Origin: CAZLKT01 sp964560205
GTDB taxonomy: Bacteria; Pseudomonadota; Alphaproteobacteria; Holosporales; Holosporaceae
Direction of reading: 5' to 3'
DNA length: 64,000 bases
Assembly (NCBI GenBank): GCA_964560205.1
Contig: CAZLKT010000001.1
Coordinates: 1-64,000, forward strand
Part shown: positions 42,138 to 52,093 of the stretch, one piece after another
Position numbering within the stretch: the first letter of the stretch is position 1
Layout of the letters: each line of letters starts with the position of its first letter
Notes under the pieces: generated by a model
Databases searched by the model: none
What the model was told of the DNA's origin: nothing
Seen by the model: the letters and a program-made list of their open reading frames with translations, nothing else
Position numbers and translations under genes: made by a program

Positions 42138-43049
42138 CTAATGTAAAAAGTCTTTATAAGGGTCCTTGAGCTTTGGCTGAAGCTTCTCAAAGAGCATAAT
42201 AGGAATACACAGCAATGCAATCATGCACACCGCCAAGGCACAGGCCACGGGCCAATCACGATTTGTGAAGAATTCATACCAGAGAAGTCGCCCAATGGTC
42301 AGAGAAGAGGATCCTCCCAAAAGCTCCGGAATGATATACTCACCCATGGCAGGAATAAATACAAGGCTTGATCCAGACAAAATTCCCGGAAGCGACAGGG
42401 GAATCGTAATAGTACGCAATGCACGAAACGGTTTGCATCCAAGGTCATAGGCTGCTTCTAGAAGGGTTTGATCTATACGACTCAGGGCCGCATAAATGGG
42501 AAAGATCATAAAAGGAAGATATGAGTACACAATGCCTATAATCACGCCTGTGGTGGTGTTCATCAGGTGAAAAGATGCAGGAATACCAATTTTTTGCAAA
42601 AGATGCATTCCTACCCCATCTGGACTGAGAATACCCATCCAGGCATAAACCCGCACTAAGAAGGAGGTGGCAAAAGGAAGTGCAGAAAGCATCAACCACA
42701 GAAGCTGTTTTTGGGGTGAAAATCTGGTGATACCATAGGCCATGGGATACCCCAATAACAGACAAAAAAATGTGGACAGGGACGCAATGAAAAGCGAATT
42801 ACTGTATGCCTTCCCGTACAACATGCTGTCATGGATGACAAGACTGTAATTGGCAATGGAAAGACGCATTTGAAATGTTTCTTTATCCACCCATTGCAGG
42901 GTGGAGGAGTATGGTGGAAAACTTGCAGAAAACTCTGAGAAACTTATATTGATAATGCTCAGCATGGGAAGAACAAGAAGAAGAAAGCATGTGACGTACG
43001 GGAGAGAGATCCAAGATTTTCTAAAAAAAGAGGAAGAAAATATGGTCAT
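42138..43049 (-). CDS. potB: Polyamine ABC transporter permease (PotB/PotH type)
   Basis: The 303-residue membrane protein has six helices and the ABC permease EAA loop LEAAYDLGCKPFRALRTITIPLS, plus the PotB/PotH-specific MGEYIIPELLGG. It forms the channel with PotC, loaded by PotD and powered by PotA. It starts 4 bases after potA. The partner permease PotC normally follows, but here rho lies next in the opposite direction. PotB might act as a homodimer, or potC is elsewhere. Confidence 0.92.
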   Translation of the reverse strand: MTIFSSSFFRKSWISLPYVTCFLLLVLPMLSIINISFSEFSASFPPYSSTLQWVDKETFQMRLSIANYSLVIHDSMLYGKAYSNSLFIASLSTFFCLLLGYPMAYGITRFSPQKQLLWLMLSALPFATSFLVRVYAWMGILSPDGVGMHLLQKIGIPASFHLMNTTTGVIIGIVYSYLPFMIFPIYAALSRIDQTLLEAAYDLGCKPFRALRTITIPLSLPGILSGSSLVFIPAMGEYIIPELLGGSSSLTIGRLLWYEFFTNRDWPVACALAVCMIALLCIPIMLFEKLQPKLKDPYKDFLH

Positions 43050-43053
43050 TTTT

Positions 43054-44181
43054 CTACACCGTTAAGATGACACTGCTTTCCGGTCTCCATCGCAGGAAGA
43101 CTTCACTTTCCCAGGTGACGGGACGTTCAGCCAATCGTACCAGATTGGGCTGGGTGGCTAAGACCATTTTTCCGGAATCCAACTGAATGTGATACACAGA
43201 TACATCTCCAAGATATGCAATATCTCGAACAATGCCATGGGCTGTGTTATGTGTGGTTTTGGGTGGAAGATGGGTAATCATGATTTTTTCCGGCCGCACC
43301 ACTACGGAGACCTGAGCGCCAACAGGCACCGAAGCCGAATACGACACTGCCAAATCTTTTTCCATGTCAGAGCAATGCACCACAACATACTCTGACTCCT
43401 CTTCCAAAACAATGCCCTCGAAAATATTAATGGACCCAACAAATTTGGCTACAGAAAGACAGTTTGGATATTCATAGACCTCTCCGGGAGTACCCACTTG
43501 CAAAATTCTCCCTTGATTCATCACAGCAATACGAGAGGACATGGTCATGGCTTCTTCTTGATCATGGGTAACCATGACAAAGGTAATGCCCACTTTTTCC
43601 TGGATGTTCATAAGTTCAAACTGGGTTTTCTCTCGAAGGGTTTTATCCAGGGCCCCGAGGGGCTCGTCCAGCAAAAGCACTTGCGGTTGTTTTGCTAAAG
43701 AACGTGCAAGAGCAACCCGCTGCTGCTGGCCTCCAGAAAGCTGATGCGGAAGTCTTTTGGCATAATCTGTCATGTGTACCAAATCCAACATTTCATGGAC
43801 GCGCTCTTTAATCACACTTTTGGACATTTTGTCTTGTCGAAGGCCGAAGGAAACATTTTCCTCCACAGTCATATGCGGGAAAAGGGCGTAGGATTGGAAC
43901 ATCATATTGACAGGAAGTTTGTAGGGAGGAAACTCTGTCACATCCTGATTGTTAATAAAAATTCTGCCATTGGATGGTTTCTCAAAACCTCCCAAAAGCC
44001 GAAGCAGAGTGGTTTTTCCGCACCCTGACGGCCCAAGGAGGGAGAAAAACTCTTTGCGATAAATGGACAAACTCACTGTATCGAGGGCCTGGACTGATCC
44101 AAACTTTTTTGAAACCCCGTGAATATATATAAGCGGAGTCGCTTGTGGATCTTGCCATGGATAGAGTTGGGGAGTTTCCAT
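43054..44181 (-). CDS. potA: Polyamine ABC transporter ATP-binding protein (PotA/PotG type)
   Basis: The 375-residue ATPase has Walker A GPSGCGKTTLLR, Q-loop MMFQSYALFPHMTVEENVSFGL in part, the signature LSGGQQQRVALARSLA, Walker B VLLLDEPLGALD, and the H-loop VTHDQEEAMTM. A C-terminal TOBE regulatory domain (about 290-375) is present. It begins 6 bases after the bamB stop and potB follows after 4 bases, so yfgM-bamB-potA-potB look like one operon, an unusual mixture. Confidence 0.94.
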   Translation of the reverse strand: METPQLYPWQDPQATPLIYIHGVSKKFGSVQALDTVSLSIYRKEFFSLLGPSGCGKTTLLRLLGGFEKPSNGRIFINNQDVTEFPPYKLPVNMMFQSYALFPHMTVEENVSFGLRQDKMSKSVIKERVHEMLDLVHMTDYAKRLPHQLSGGQQQRVALARSLAKQPQVLLLDEPLGALDKTLREKTQFELMNIQEKVGITFVMVTHDQEEAMTMSSRIAVMNQGRILQVGTPGEVYEYPNCLSVAKFVGSINIFEGIVLEEESEYVVVHCSDMEKDLAVSYSASVPVGAQVSVVVRPEKIMITHLPPKTTHNTAHGIVRDIAYLGDVSVYHIQLDSGKMVLATQPNLVRLAERPVTWESEVFLRWRPESSVILTV

Positions 44182-44187
44182 ACGCCC

Positions 44188-45606
44188 TCAAGACTTTTTA
44201 TGGGGAATGGATGGTTTTTCAGGATGCGCCGCCCACACAGTTAAAACCCCATCGGAGTTAAAAAGAAAAATCTTTCCATGGGCCACAGCGATGGCAGCCT
44301 TTTCCGCACCCTCACTCCCTTTATACTCAGAAAGAATATGACCTTTTTTGGTGGGGTCCATGGCGATAATATCCCCCTCATTATTCACCACATATACCGC
44401 ATTATTAGCTACAAAAGGACCAAACCACGCTGCAGAAGGAAGCCCACGTGCATTCACCAAATCTTTTGCCCACATGACCTCCCCTGTATCTGCATGAAGT
44501 GCCACCATCCTCCATGAAGACATCCCCATTTCCGATGGTTTTTCTATGCAAAAAAGCATATGCCCTGAAATCCAGGGGGTACTGTTTAAGCGCAGGGGAC
44601 ACTTCCATATGAGATCCCCTGTCTCAAGCTGGTAACAACACACATAATGATCAGTCGTAACGGTGTATAGATAATGGTTATTAATAACGGGAGAGCATCG
44701 TGTGTGGGAAAGATGGTGCTGGGTGGAGGCCAAAGATTTTGTTTTTTTCCCATCATTTTTAATCCATAAAAGCGCTTCATTCACAAGAGATAATGCCACC
44801 ACCTCACCCGAAGAAAATGTAGACACCATAATGCCATCATCAGAAATAGAGGGCGATATATTGCCCAAATACCGCGATTCCTCCACAAGACCAGAATAGT
44901 CCATCACAGACTCTCCGGTTTTCGTATCAAAAATCTCCACCTGATTATTCATATTAAGACAACACACATAGTTCTCATAGTATACTGGCGCTCCACGGAC
45001 CGGAGCCGTGGTGGCTTGGGTCCACAGAGTACTCCCATCTTTTTCGGAAAGACAAAAAATATGACAGCAGGGGGTGGTAATAAAAAGATGTCCCTTCCCG
45101 TCACTACACATGCCACCACCAAACTGTGTCACATCTGACTCTTCTGAAAGCGCCTTATTCCACTGGAGCTGACCAAAAAGATCCACGCAATGAACGGCAC
45201 CACAATGATAGAGAAAAACATGGTCGTGGGTAACAATGGGGGTGGCCGTCAAGTAACTGGGTTCCTGCCTGGTGCTATAGGACCATGCAGGAGTCAAAGG
45301 CCCTGGTGAAAGAAAAAGATTGCTGCTGTTGCGAGACGCAGTACGCCCATCCTGAAGCCACAGAAGATCCGCCCTCATAACTGGGGAAAGAATAATTTCT
45401 CTTTCTCCTGCCAACGAAGATTCCACGATCTTCGAGGTTGTATCATCCACATCCACTGAAATACGCTTTCCCTCCAAAGGTATTTTTTCCTTTTCAAAGA
45501 GACTGCATCCTCCGAGAAAAAGTCCACATAAAAGGACCACCCCCATGGAAAGCGCTCTTTTCTGTGTCAACAGACCCTTCAAAAAACTCCAACAACATTT
45601 TGTCAT
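44188..45606 (-). CDS. bamB: Outer-membrane assembly lipoprotein BamB
   Basis: BamB is an eight-bladed beta-propeller lipoprotein that binds BamA POTRA domains. The 472-residue product has a lipobox LGGC near residue 34 and repeated PQQ-like blades (for example VHCVDLFGQLQWNKAL, IFCLSEKDGSTLWTQA, ALHADTGEVMWAKDL). It is longer than the enteric BamB (about 390), with extra residues after the lipid anchor. Several Cys pairs (TTPCCHIFC, VCCYQ) are unusual in a propeller. It follows yfgM by 10 bases, the conserved order. Confidence 0.9.
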   Translation of the reverse strand: MTKCCWSFLKGLLTQKRALSMGVVLLCGLFLGGCSLFEKEKIPLEGKRISVDVDDTTSKIVESSLAGEREIILSPVMRADLLWLQDGRTASRNSSNLFLSPGPLTPAWSYSTRQEPSYLTATPIVTHDHVFLYHCGAVHCVDLFGQLQWNKALSEESDVTQFGGGMCSDGKGHLFITTPCCHIFCLSEKDGSTLWTQATTAPVRGAPVYYENYVCCLNMNNQVEIFDTKTGESVMDYSGLVEESRYLGNISPSISDDGIMVSTFSSGEVVALSLVNEALLWIKNDGKKTKSLASTQHHLSHTRCSPVINNHYLYTVTTDHYVCCYQLETGDLIWKCPLRLNSTPWISGHMLFCIEKPSEMGMSSWRMVALHADTGEVMWAKDLVNARGLPSAAWFGPFVANNAVYVVNNEGDIIAMDPTKKGHILSEYKGSEGAEKAAIAVAHGKIFLFNSDGVLTVWAAHPEKPSIPHKKS

Positions 45607-45616
45607 GCTTCATATC

Positions 45617-46303
45617 CTACTCATATTGATCTTTTTCTTGAAATGTACGAGAAACTCCTGCACCTAGGGCAGTATAAAGAAAAAGCCAATATCCTCGGCT
45701 GTTTGCCTCTATTTTGCTCTCCCACTGAGAAAAGCCCTTCAGAAGTTGAGACCCACCCTGGGGATTCACTGTGCAATATTCTGCCAAAGCATCATAAAGA
45801 AGCACCATGGGTCTCCATGCAACGCTTTTCTTGTAATATTCAGAAAACTTCTTGTCTTCAGAAGAAGAAATACCTGCTCCCCCTGTATCGATATGCTTTA
45901 ATGCCATGGCTGCAGAGAGAAAGTTCATGATCTCCACGGACTCACTGTAAGGAGCAAAAAAATCCTTTATTTCTTGAGCGCTGTGTGCTTCTTTCAGCAA
46001 ATATAGGGATGAAAGGGTCTCCATCCCATCCCTTTCTGAGACTGATGTCTTCAGGACCTCCTCTGCGTCCTTCTTCTCTTGTGAGGTTGCATCCGTCTTT
46101 TCCAAAATCTCTATGGAAGAAAGAAAGACATGCTCTCTCTCATACAGGGCCTCCTCTCGTCGCGCATTCATCCATGTTTTCAGTGCCACCCCCATGAGGA
46201 GAAAGACCGCACATATGCCTGCAATGGCAAGCACGCGAAAAAATTTTTTCAAAAAATCTTCTCGTTTAAGCTCCTCGTGGATTTCATCAAGAATTTTTGT
46301 CAT
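45617..46303 (-). CDS. YfgM-like inner-membrane TPR protein
   Basis: YfgM is a membrane-anchored periplasmic TPR protein that associates with SecYEG and PpiD. The 228-residue product has a cytoplasmic start (MTKILDEIHEELKREDF), one membrane helix (VLAIAGICAVFLLMGVAL), and a helical periplasmic part, which fits the family. The place directly before bamB is the conserved yfgM-bamB arrangement and strengthens the call. I chose the ATG at 46303. Longer starts at 46351 and 46336 add residues without family similarity. A PpiD-like partner is at 10330. Confidence 0.8.
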   Translation of the reverse strand: MTKILDEIHEELKREDFLKKFFRVLAIAGICAVFLLMGVALKTWMNARREEALYEREHVFLSSIEILEKTDATSQEKKDAEEVLKTSVSERDGMETLSSLYLLKEAHSAQEIKDFFAPYSESVEIMNFLSAAMALKHIDTGGAGISSSEDKKFSEYYKKSVAWRPMVLLYDALAEYCTVNPQGGSQLLKGFSQWESKIEANSRGYWLFLYTALGAGVSRTFQEKDQYE

Positions 46304-46391
46304 AAAAAAATGCCCAGATATAATCGCCTCACCCATCATAGAATATTTCACAGATCCTCGTAAAGTGTTGTTTTTTTTTCTGGTATTTTTC

Positions 46392-46420
46392 TTGTCTTCT
46401 TAAGGTGTATACCATACACT
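46392..46420 (+). promoter_or_regulatory. Promoter of the dusB operon
   Basis: TTGTCT (46392-46397), 17 bases, TACACT (46415-46420), about 36 bases before dusB. Spacing and -10 are the same as in the secF promoter at 27310. Confidence 0.5.
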
Positions 46421-46455
46421 TATGTACACGAGAATGGTAAGAGGTTACGTGCGTC

Positions 46456-47481
46456 TTGAGCACCAGAGCATACCCACATTTTTCCTTAGGGCCTGTGCAG
46501 CTTCCCGGCCCTGTGGTGATATTAGCCCCTCTATCGGGGATCACAGACTTTCCCTTTCGATCCATGGTACGAAAATATGGAAACCCAAGCCTTGTGGTAT
46601 CTGAAATGATAGCAAGCCCCTCCATGGTGCGCCACATTAAAAAGACTCTACGCCGTGGCCGTCATCCTCAGGAGCCTGGCCCCATTTCTGTTCAGCTGGC
46701 AGGCAATGATCCTGCCATCATGGCGGAAGCAGCAAAAATAGGGGTAGATCATGGCGCCACCATCATTGATTTAAACTTTGGGTGTCCGGCAAAAAAAATT
46801 GCCATTAACAGCTATGCGGGGTCTGCACTGATGAAGGATGAGGTGCTGGCAGGACAAATTTTCTCAGCTGTGGTGAAAGCCGTACCCGTGCCTGTCACTG
46901 TAAAGATGCGCAAAGGATGGGATGACAAAAATCTGAATGCCCCCAATCTTGCCCGTATCGCACAAGAGAGTGGGATTGCCATGGTAACAGTACACGGTCG
47001 CACTCGATGCCAGTTTTTTCAAGATAGAGCAGACTGGTCTTTTTTCCAGAACGTCTGTGATGCCATTTCCATCCCAGTTATAGGAAATGGTGATATCCGA
47101 AGCCTGGAGGATGCTTCATCTGTTTTTCGCATGTCCGGCGTAAGAGGCATCATGGTGGGGCGTGCGTGCTATGGAAAGCCATGGCTTATTGCCCAGATAC
47201 GACACTTTCTCTCCACGGGAGAGACCATGCCTCCACCTCCCATAAAAAAACAGAGGGAAATTGTGGAGGAGCATATGGACATGCTGTTGGAACACTATGG
47301 GCGCGAAAGCGGTCTTATGATCATGCGCAAGCATTTGGCGTGGTACAGTCGATCTCTTCCATCTGCCACCTCTTTTCGAAACCACATATTTCAGGAAAGT
47401 TGTGAAAACCGTCTTCGTCACACCATTCGAGATTTTTACAAAAGCGCAGAGGATGCCCTGGAAAAGGAGGAAAATACATGA
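46456..47481 (+). CDS. dusB: tRNA dihydrouridine synthase (DusB type)
   Basis: Dus enzymes reduce uridine to dihydrouridine in the tRNA D-loop using FMN and NADPH. The 341-residue protein has the TIM-barrel start VILAPLSGITDFPFR, VQLAGNDP, the catalytic-cysteine motif IIDLNFGCPAKKI, VTVKMRKGWDD, TVHGRTR, IGNGDI and GIMVGRACYGKPW. The start is TTG at 46456 behind AGAGG. It overlaps the next gene by 4 bases (ATGA), heading a tight operon. Confidence 0.94.
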   Translation: MSTRAYPHFSLGPVQLPGPVVILAPLSGITDFPFRSMVRKYGNPSLVVSEMIASPSMVRHIKKTLRRGRHPQEPGPISVQLAGNDPAIMAEAAKIGVDHGATIIDLNFGCPAKKIAINSYAGSALMKDEVLAGQIFSAVVKAVPVPVTVKMRKGWDDKNLNAPNLARIAQESGIAMVTVHGRTRCQFFQDRADWSFFQNVCDAISIPVIGNGDIRSLEDASSVFRMSGVRGIMVGRACYGKPWLIAQIRHFLSTGETMPPPPIKKQREIVEEHMDMLLEHYGRESGLMIMRKHLAWYSRSLPSATSFRNHIFQESCENRLRHTIRDFYKSAEDALEKEENT

Positions 47482-47891
47482 ATTTTCTGGACGATGTTTT
47501 TTCCTGGGCAAAAAAATTTCCTCCATATTTTGGAGCATTGTGCATTGATGCCCTTATTGTCGCAACCTCTGTGGTTTTTTTGTGGGACCCACATCAGACT
47601 TTTCCTTTATGGGTTCTGAGCCTCTCCAAAGTTCTTTTCTTTGTGGCCATCCAATGGATATGGGGTCCCCCATCACATCCATGGGCCACCCCTGAGGAAC
47701 AACAGGAAAGTTTTCAAAAAGTGGGTTGTGTGGAGGGGCTTTTTTGTATTTTATTAATTTTGATTAAGGTATGGACCTTGGGAGCCTTTTTTCTGCAGTG
47801 CAGTTTTACCTATGTGCTCTTATGGGGTGTGAGATATGCATGGAGAAATGTATGGAAGAAAAAGCATAACAAAATGGAGCATATGAAATAA
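47478..47891 (+). CDS. Small membrane protein of unknown function
   Basis: The 137-residue product has three or four hydrophobic helices (around 19-37, 45-62, 84-101 and 104-120) and a basic C-terminal end (RNVWKKKHNK), which would stay in the cytoplasm. I see no motif of a known family, though the plan is reminiscent of small RDD-type proteins. Its start overlaps the dusB stop and its TAA shares a base with the next ATG, so it is clearly translated within the operon. Confidence 0.75.
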   Translation: MNFLDDVFSWAKKFPPYFGALCIDALIVATSVVFLWDPHQTFPLWVLSLSKVLFFVAIQWIWGPPSHPWATPEEQQESFQKVGCVEGLFCILLILIKVWTLGAFFLQCSFTYVLLWGVRYAWRNVWKKKHNKMEHMK

Positions 47892-48964
47892 TGTCCCCTG
47901 AGTATGCAAAAATTTTAGTGATTGGTGCGGGACCGGTGGGTCTTTTTTCCGTCTTTACCTGCGGTATGCTTGGCATCCCTTGTTCCGTTCTGGATACTCT
48001 ATCGACTCCTGGGGGTCAGTGCCGCACACTCTATCCGGAAAAGCCCATTTATGATATTCCTGCATTTCCTAAGATCTTGTCAGAGGACTTTATACAACAG
48101 CTGGAAGCCCAGATAACACCCTTTCGTCCCCAGTTTTTTCTGGGGGAATCTGCCATCACTCTTGAGCGTCTCTCTTTAGAAAAATATGCACATCTCCAAG
48201 AACACTTTGATATACCGCTCTCCACATTACCAGCTGTATGGCGAGTGCACACATCGGCGGGGCGCTCCTTCATCACCCTGTGCATCCTTATATGCTCAGG
48301 AGGCGGGGCACTCATCCCCAAAAGACCCCCATTAGAACACGTGGAACATTTTGAAGGAAAAAGTGTTTTCTATCATGTGAGCCACAAAGAGCGTTTCAAA
48401 GGAAAAAAAATCGTTATTGCGGGGGGAGGAGACTCCGCAGTGGATTGGGCTGTACTTTTAGCTCCTGATGCAGAGATTGTTCATATGATTCATCGACGGC
48501 ATCAGTTTCGAGCACAGGATGCTTCCCTCAAAGCCCTCAAAGAACTTATAGATGCTGGGAAAATCGTACTCCATGTGCCCTATCAATTGCACATGGTTTC
48601 TGGGGATCATCATGGTATGCTTCATAAAGTCACCCTCTGTCATTTAGAAACCCAAGAGCCCATCGGCATCGCCTGCGATTATCTTTTACCTTTTTTTGGT
48701 ATTGATTTTGATATGGGGCCACTTTTGTCATGGGGACTGCACATGGAAAAGGGAAGAATCATCACCCATCCCACCGCTGGCACCACAAACCTTCCGGGCA
48801 TTTATGCGGCTGGAGATGTCAGCACCTACCCTCACAAATTAAAGCTTATTGTCACAGGGTTTGGAGAGGTGGCCAATATTGCACATCACATTCAACAGTA
48901 TCTCTTCCCGGAAAAAAGCTTCTCGTTTCAACACTCCACCACCACAGGCATTAAAAGCCTCTAG
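47891..48964 (+). CDS. Thioredoxin-reductase-like ferredoxin-NADP+ reductase
   Basis: The 357-residue flavoprotein has an FAD-binding Rossmann motif ILVIGAGPVGLFSVF, TPGGQCRTLYPEKPIYDIP, an NADPH-binding IVIAGGGDSAVDWAV, and the late FAD motif NLPGIYAAGDVSTYPHKLKLI. The redox-active CxxC of thioredoxin reductase is absent. This matches the type 2 ferredoxin-NADP+ reductases (YumC family, EC 1.18.1.2), which supply or take electrons from ferredoxin for Fe-S cluster and other pathways. It is the third gene of the dusB operon. Confidence 0.9.
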   Translation: MSPEYAKILVIGAGPVGLFSVFTCGMLGIPCSVLDTLSTPGGQCRTLYPEKPIYDIPAFPKILSEDFIQQLEAQITPFRPQFFLGESAITLERLSLEKYAHLQEHFDIPLSTLPAVWRVHTSAGRSFITLCILICSGGGALIPKRPPLEHVEHFEGKSVFYHVSHKERFKGKKIVIAGGGDSAVDWAVLLAPDAEIVHMIHRRHQFRAQDASLKALKELIDAGKIVLHVPYQLHMVSGDHHGMLHKVTLCHLETQEPIGIACDYLLPFFGIDFDMGPLLSWGLHMEKGRIITHPTAGTTNLPGIYAAGDVSTYPHKLKLIVTGFGEVANIAHHIQQYLFPEKSFSFQHSTTTGIKSL

Positions 48965-48976
48965 AGGACAGAGACT

Positions 48977-49375
48977 ATGATTATTGGTATCGGCATTGAT
49001 TATGTAGATATTCGACGAATACAGCGTCTTTTGGAAGAATTTCCTCGTTTTATGCACCGCATTTTTACGCCCCAAGAGCGAACCTACGCGCAACAACGTA
49101 CCAACCCCGCAGGCATTTACGCCAAAAGATTTGCGGCCAAGGAAGCTTTTATAAAAGCCACCGGAAAAAAGCTTTCGCCAAGCTTTTCTTGGCAAGATGT
49201 TTATGTGGAAAACACTGAAAATGGCATGCCATTTTTAAATTTTTCCACACAAGGTCGACATTTTCTCATGGAACAGTTCGGAGATGTCGTCTGTCACCTC
49301 AGTCTCACCGATGAACCACCGTATGCAGCAGCATTTGTGGTCATGGAGCGTATCTTACACAATGGTTTATTCTAA
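48977..49375 (+). CDS. acpS: Holo-[acyl-carrier-protein] synthase
   Basis: AcpS attaches the 4'-phosphopantetheine arm of CoA to acyl carrier protein. The 132-residue protein has the start IIGIGIDYVDIRRIQRLLE with the Mg-binding Asp, FTPQERTYA, and KRFAAKEAFIKATG with the catalytic Glu, then LSLTDEPPYAAAFVV. It ends the dusB operon. Its last 9 bases overlap the end of gyrA on the other strand. It serves the lipid pathway with PlsC, GpsA and PgsA. Confidence 0.95.
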   Translation: MIIGIGIDYVDIRRIQRLLEEFPRFMHRIFTPQERTYAQQRTNPAGIYAKRFAAKEAFIKATGKKLSPSFSWQDVYVENTENGMPFLNFSTQGRHFLMEQFGDVVCHLSLTDEPPYAAAFVVMERILHNGLF

Positions 49376-52084
49376 AGACAGAAGATTTTCCTCTGGGCTC
49401 TCCATATGACCTTCCGGAGAGGAGCTCTCATCTTCTGGCCCCTCCTCTTCTTGCGGGATGGCGGCCATGGACACAATGTGCTCGCCGTTTTCCGCCAAAC
49501 GAAAGACTCGTACCCCTTGAGTTTTTCTCCCAGAAATGCGGATCTTCTCCACCGGGCATCGCAAAAGCTGCCCTTCATTGGTCAAAAGCAAGATATGATC
49601 CGTATCTTTTACTGGACAAGCATTGACGATGTATCCTGTGCGCTCTGTCACCTCCATGGTTGCCACCCCCTGTCCCCCGCGCTTAATACGACGATATGCG
49701 TAAGAGGACGTACGCTTTCCAAAGCCCTGTTCACTTATACACAGCACAAATTCCTCATCCTTCTCCATGGAAGTCCACAGCTGCTCTGAGGAAACGGTGG
49801 CGCCCTCTTCACCCTCCTCCCCATGGTGACGACGCAGATAACTTTCTGTGTCTTCAGAAGAATACTGTGTGGAGGACAGAAGACTCATGGACACAACAGA
49901 ATCACCTTTTTTAAGATTCATACCACGTACACCAGTGGAGTTGCGACCAGCAAATTTCCGCAACTCCCCCACCCCAAAACGAATGCTCTTTCCATATCGA
50001 GATGAAAGAAGGATGTCCTCTTGGCCATGGGACAAAACCACGGCAATAAGCTTCTCCCCCGGAGAAAGCTTCATGGCAATTTTCCCGTTGGATCGAATGG
50101 AGAGAAAGTCTTCCAAAGCATTTTTTCGCACCATACCATGGGATGTGGCAAAAATAATAAATTCTGGGCACTCCTCTGAAGCCTTAGGAAGAGAAAGAAT
50201 GGTGGTGAGTTTTTCATCTTCTGAAAAGGGGAAACATGTGACAAGGGGCTTGCCTCGAGAGGTCGCCGACCCAAGGGGCAGCTCATGAACCTTCATTTGA
50301 TACACTTGTCCCAGAGAAGTGAAGAAAAGCAGCGGAGTATGGGTATCCGCCACAAAAACCTGTGAAACTGCATCTTCCTCACGGGTCATCATGGCATGAC
50401 GACCACGTCCTCCACGTTTTTGGCTTCGATAGGTTGTCAGTGGTACGCGCTTGATGTAGCCATTGACGCTTACGGTTACCACCATCTCTTCACAGGGAAT
50501 CATATCCTCCATGGATACAGATTTCAGGGACTGGATTTGCACAAGGGTTTTTCTTGGCATGGGGAAAAGGCGTCTAACCTCTTGCATTTCCTCCTTGATC
50601 ATGGAAAAAAGCTTTTCGTCCGACCCCAAAAGGCCAAGATATGTGTCTATGGCGGCTTGCAGCTCTGTCAGCTCATCTTGCAATTTCCCTCGCTCCATAT
50701 TGGTGAGACGACTGAGACGCAAGGCCAGGATAGCTTTAGCCTGATCTTCAGAGAGAAAATAGGAAGCACCACTGGAGCCTTGTGGAAGCAAATCCAATCG
50801 TGCAAGGTACTCTGCAATGCTGCTCTCCAGAGGCCACTCCTTTCTTTGCAGTGCACTCAGCGCATGGGCATGATCTTCTGATGCCTTAATGAGGGCGATA
50901 ACCTCATCGATTCTCTGCACAGCCACAAGAAGCCCCACCACCACCTGCACCTTATCTCTGGCTTTATGAAGATAAAATTGGGTGCGCCGCACCACCACTT
51001 CCTTTCGAAACTCCAAGAAAGCTGCGAGAATGTCCACAAGGGACATCTGTTGCGGTTGACCTCTATGAATCACCAGCATGTTAATACCAAAGGATGTCTG
51101 AAGAGATGTCATGGCATAAAGCTTATTCAGCACCACTTCGGACACCACATCTTTTTTAAGCTCCAATACAATGCGCACTCCATGGCGATCAGACTCATCT
51201 CGCAGGTCTGATATGCCCTCCAGCTCTTTCTGAGAAACCAGATCGGCAATGCGCTCAATGAGCAAAGCTTTATTCACCTGATAAGGGATTTCAGTAATGA
51301 TAATGGCTTCCCGTTCTTTCTTGATGGATTCTATATGATGGCGTCCACGGATCAAAAAACTTCCACGACCAGTGGAGTATCCATCCACAAGGCCCGTATC
51401 CGTAATGATAATGCCGCCAGTGGGAAAATCCGGTCCTTGGATAAAAGCACTCAGGTCCTGGAGAGACACATCCATCTTTTTATCAATCATGTAGCAACAT
51501 GCATCAATAAGTTCCTCAAGGTTGTGAGGTGGAATGTTTGTAGCCATACCCACCGCGATGCCGCTGGCACCATTCACCAGAAGATTTGGAAACCGTGCTG
51601 GCAATACCGTGGGCATCTCAAGGGTTTCATCGTAGTTGAGTTGGAAATCCACAGTGGCTTTATCATAGTCTTCCAAAAGAAAATGAGCTGCATGGGAAAG
51701 GCGAGCCTCTGTATAACGCATGGCAGCAGCCTTATCTCCATCCATGGATCCAAAATTTCCATGGCCGGAAACCAATGGCAAACGCATGGAAAACTTCTGA
51801 GCCATACGCACCATAGCTTCATAAATGGGTTCCATACCATGGGGATGATATTTTGCAAAGACTTGCCCCACGACATTTGCAGATTTTCTATGAGGCTTAT
51901 TGTAGTCAAAGCCGCCCTCTATCATGGCATACAGAATACGCCGATGCACCGGCTTAAGCCCATCTCGCACATCAGGAAGCGCCCTTCCCACAATGACGCT
52001 CATGGCATAATCCAGATAGGATCGCTTGAGCTCATCCTCTACAAAAACAGGAACAACTTCCCCAAAAAGCTGTGATTGTTGCAT
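49367..52084 (-). CDS. gyrA: DNA gyrase subunit A
   Basis: GyrA cuts and rejoins DNA in the supercoiling enzyme. The 905-residue protein has the catalytic tyrosine in [10 protein letters not shown], and the C-terminal wrapping domain with a GyrA box (QKRGGRG), which separates it from ParC. The quinolone-pocket segment reads [17 protein letters not shown], where most GyrA proteins have HPHGDSAxYDxxVRMAQ, so Asp, Ser and Ala are replaced by Met, Glu and Pro at local positions 84-86. A long acidic tail ([22 protein letters not shown]) is present. I chose the ATG at 52084 over a GTG two codons earlier. It follows ssb by 9 bases. Confidence 0.96.
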   Translation of the reverse strand: MQQSQLFGEVVPVFVEDELKRSYLDYAMSVIVGRALPDVRDGLKPVHRRILYAMIEGGFDYNKPHRKSANVVGQVFAKYHPHGMEPIYEAMVRMAQKFSMRLPLVSGHGNFGSMDGDKAAAMRYTEARLSHAAHFLLEDYDKATVDFQLNYDETLEMPTVLPARFPNLLVNGASGIAVGMATNIPPHNLEELIDACCYMIDKKMDVSLQDLSAFIQGPDFPTGGIIITDTGLVDGYSTGRGSFLIRGRHHIESIKKEREAIIITEIPYQVNKALLIERIADLVSQKELEGISDLRDESDRHGVRIVLELKKDVVSEVVLNKLYAMTSLQTSFGINMLVIHRGQPQQMSLVDILAAFLEFRKEVVVRRTQFYLHKARDKVQVVVGLLVAVQRIDEVIALIKASEDHAHALSALQRKEWPLESSIAEYLARLDLLPQGSSGASYFLSEDQAKAILALRLSRLTNMERGKLQDELTELQAAIDTYLGLLGSDEKLFSMIKEEMQEVRRLFPMPRKTLVQIQSLKSVSMEDMIPCEEMVVTVSVNGYIKRVPLTTYRSQKRGGRGRHAMMTREEDAVSQVFVADTHTPLLFFTSLGQVYQMKVHELPLGSATSRGKPLVTCFPFSEDEKLTTILSLPKASEECPEFIIFATSHGMVRKNALEDFLSIRSNGKIAMKLSPGEKLIAVVLSHGQEDILLSSRYGKSIRFGVGELRKFAGRNSTGVRGMNLKKGDSVVSMSLLSSTQYSSEDTESYLRRHHGEEGEEGATVSSEQLWTSMEKDEEFVLCISEQGFGKRTSSYAYRRIKRGGQGVATMEVTERTGYIVNACPVKDTDHILLLTNEGQLLRCPVEKIRISGRKTQGVRVFRLAENGEHIVSMAAIPQEEEGPEDESSSPEGHMESPEENLLSLE

Positions 52085-52093
52085 AGACACTCT

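Noticed and set aside
51335..52075. A 246-codon plus-strand open frame antisense to gyrA
   Set aside because: gyrA on the other strand is unmistakable. The antisense product has no signal, domain or ribosome-binding site and reflects codon bias.
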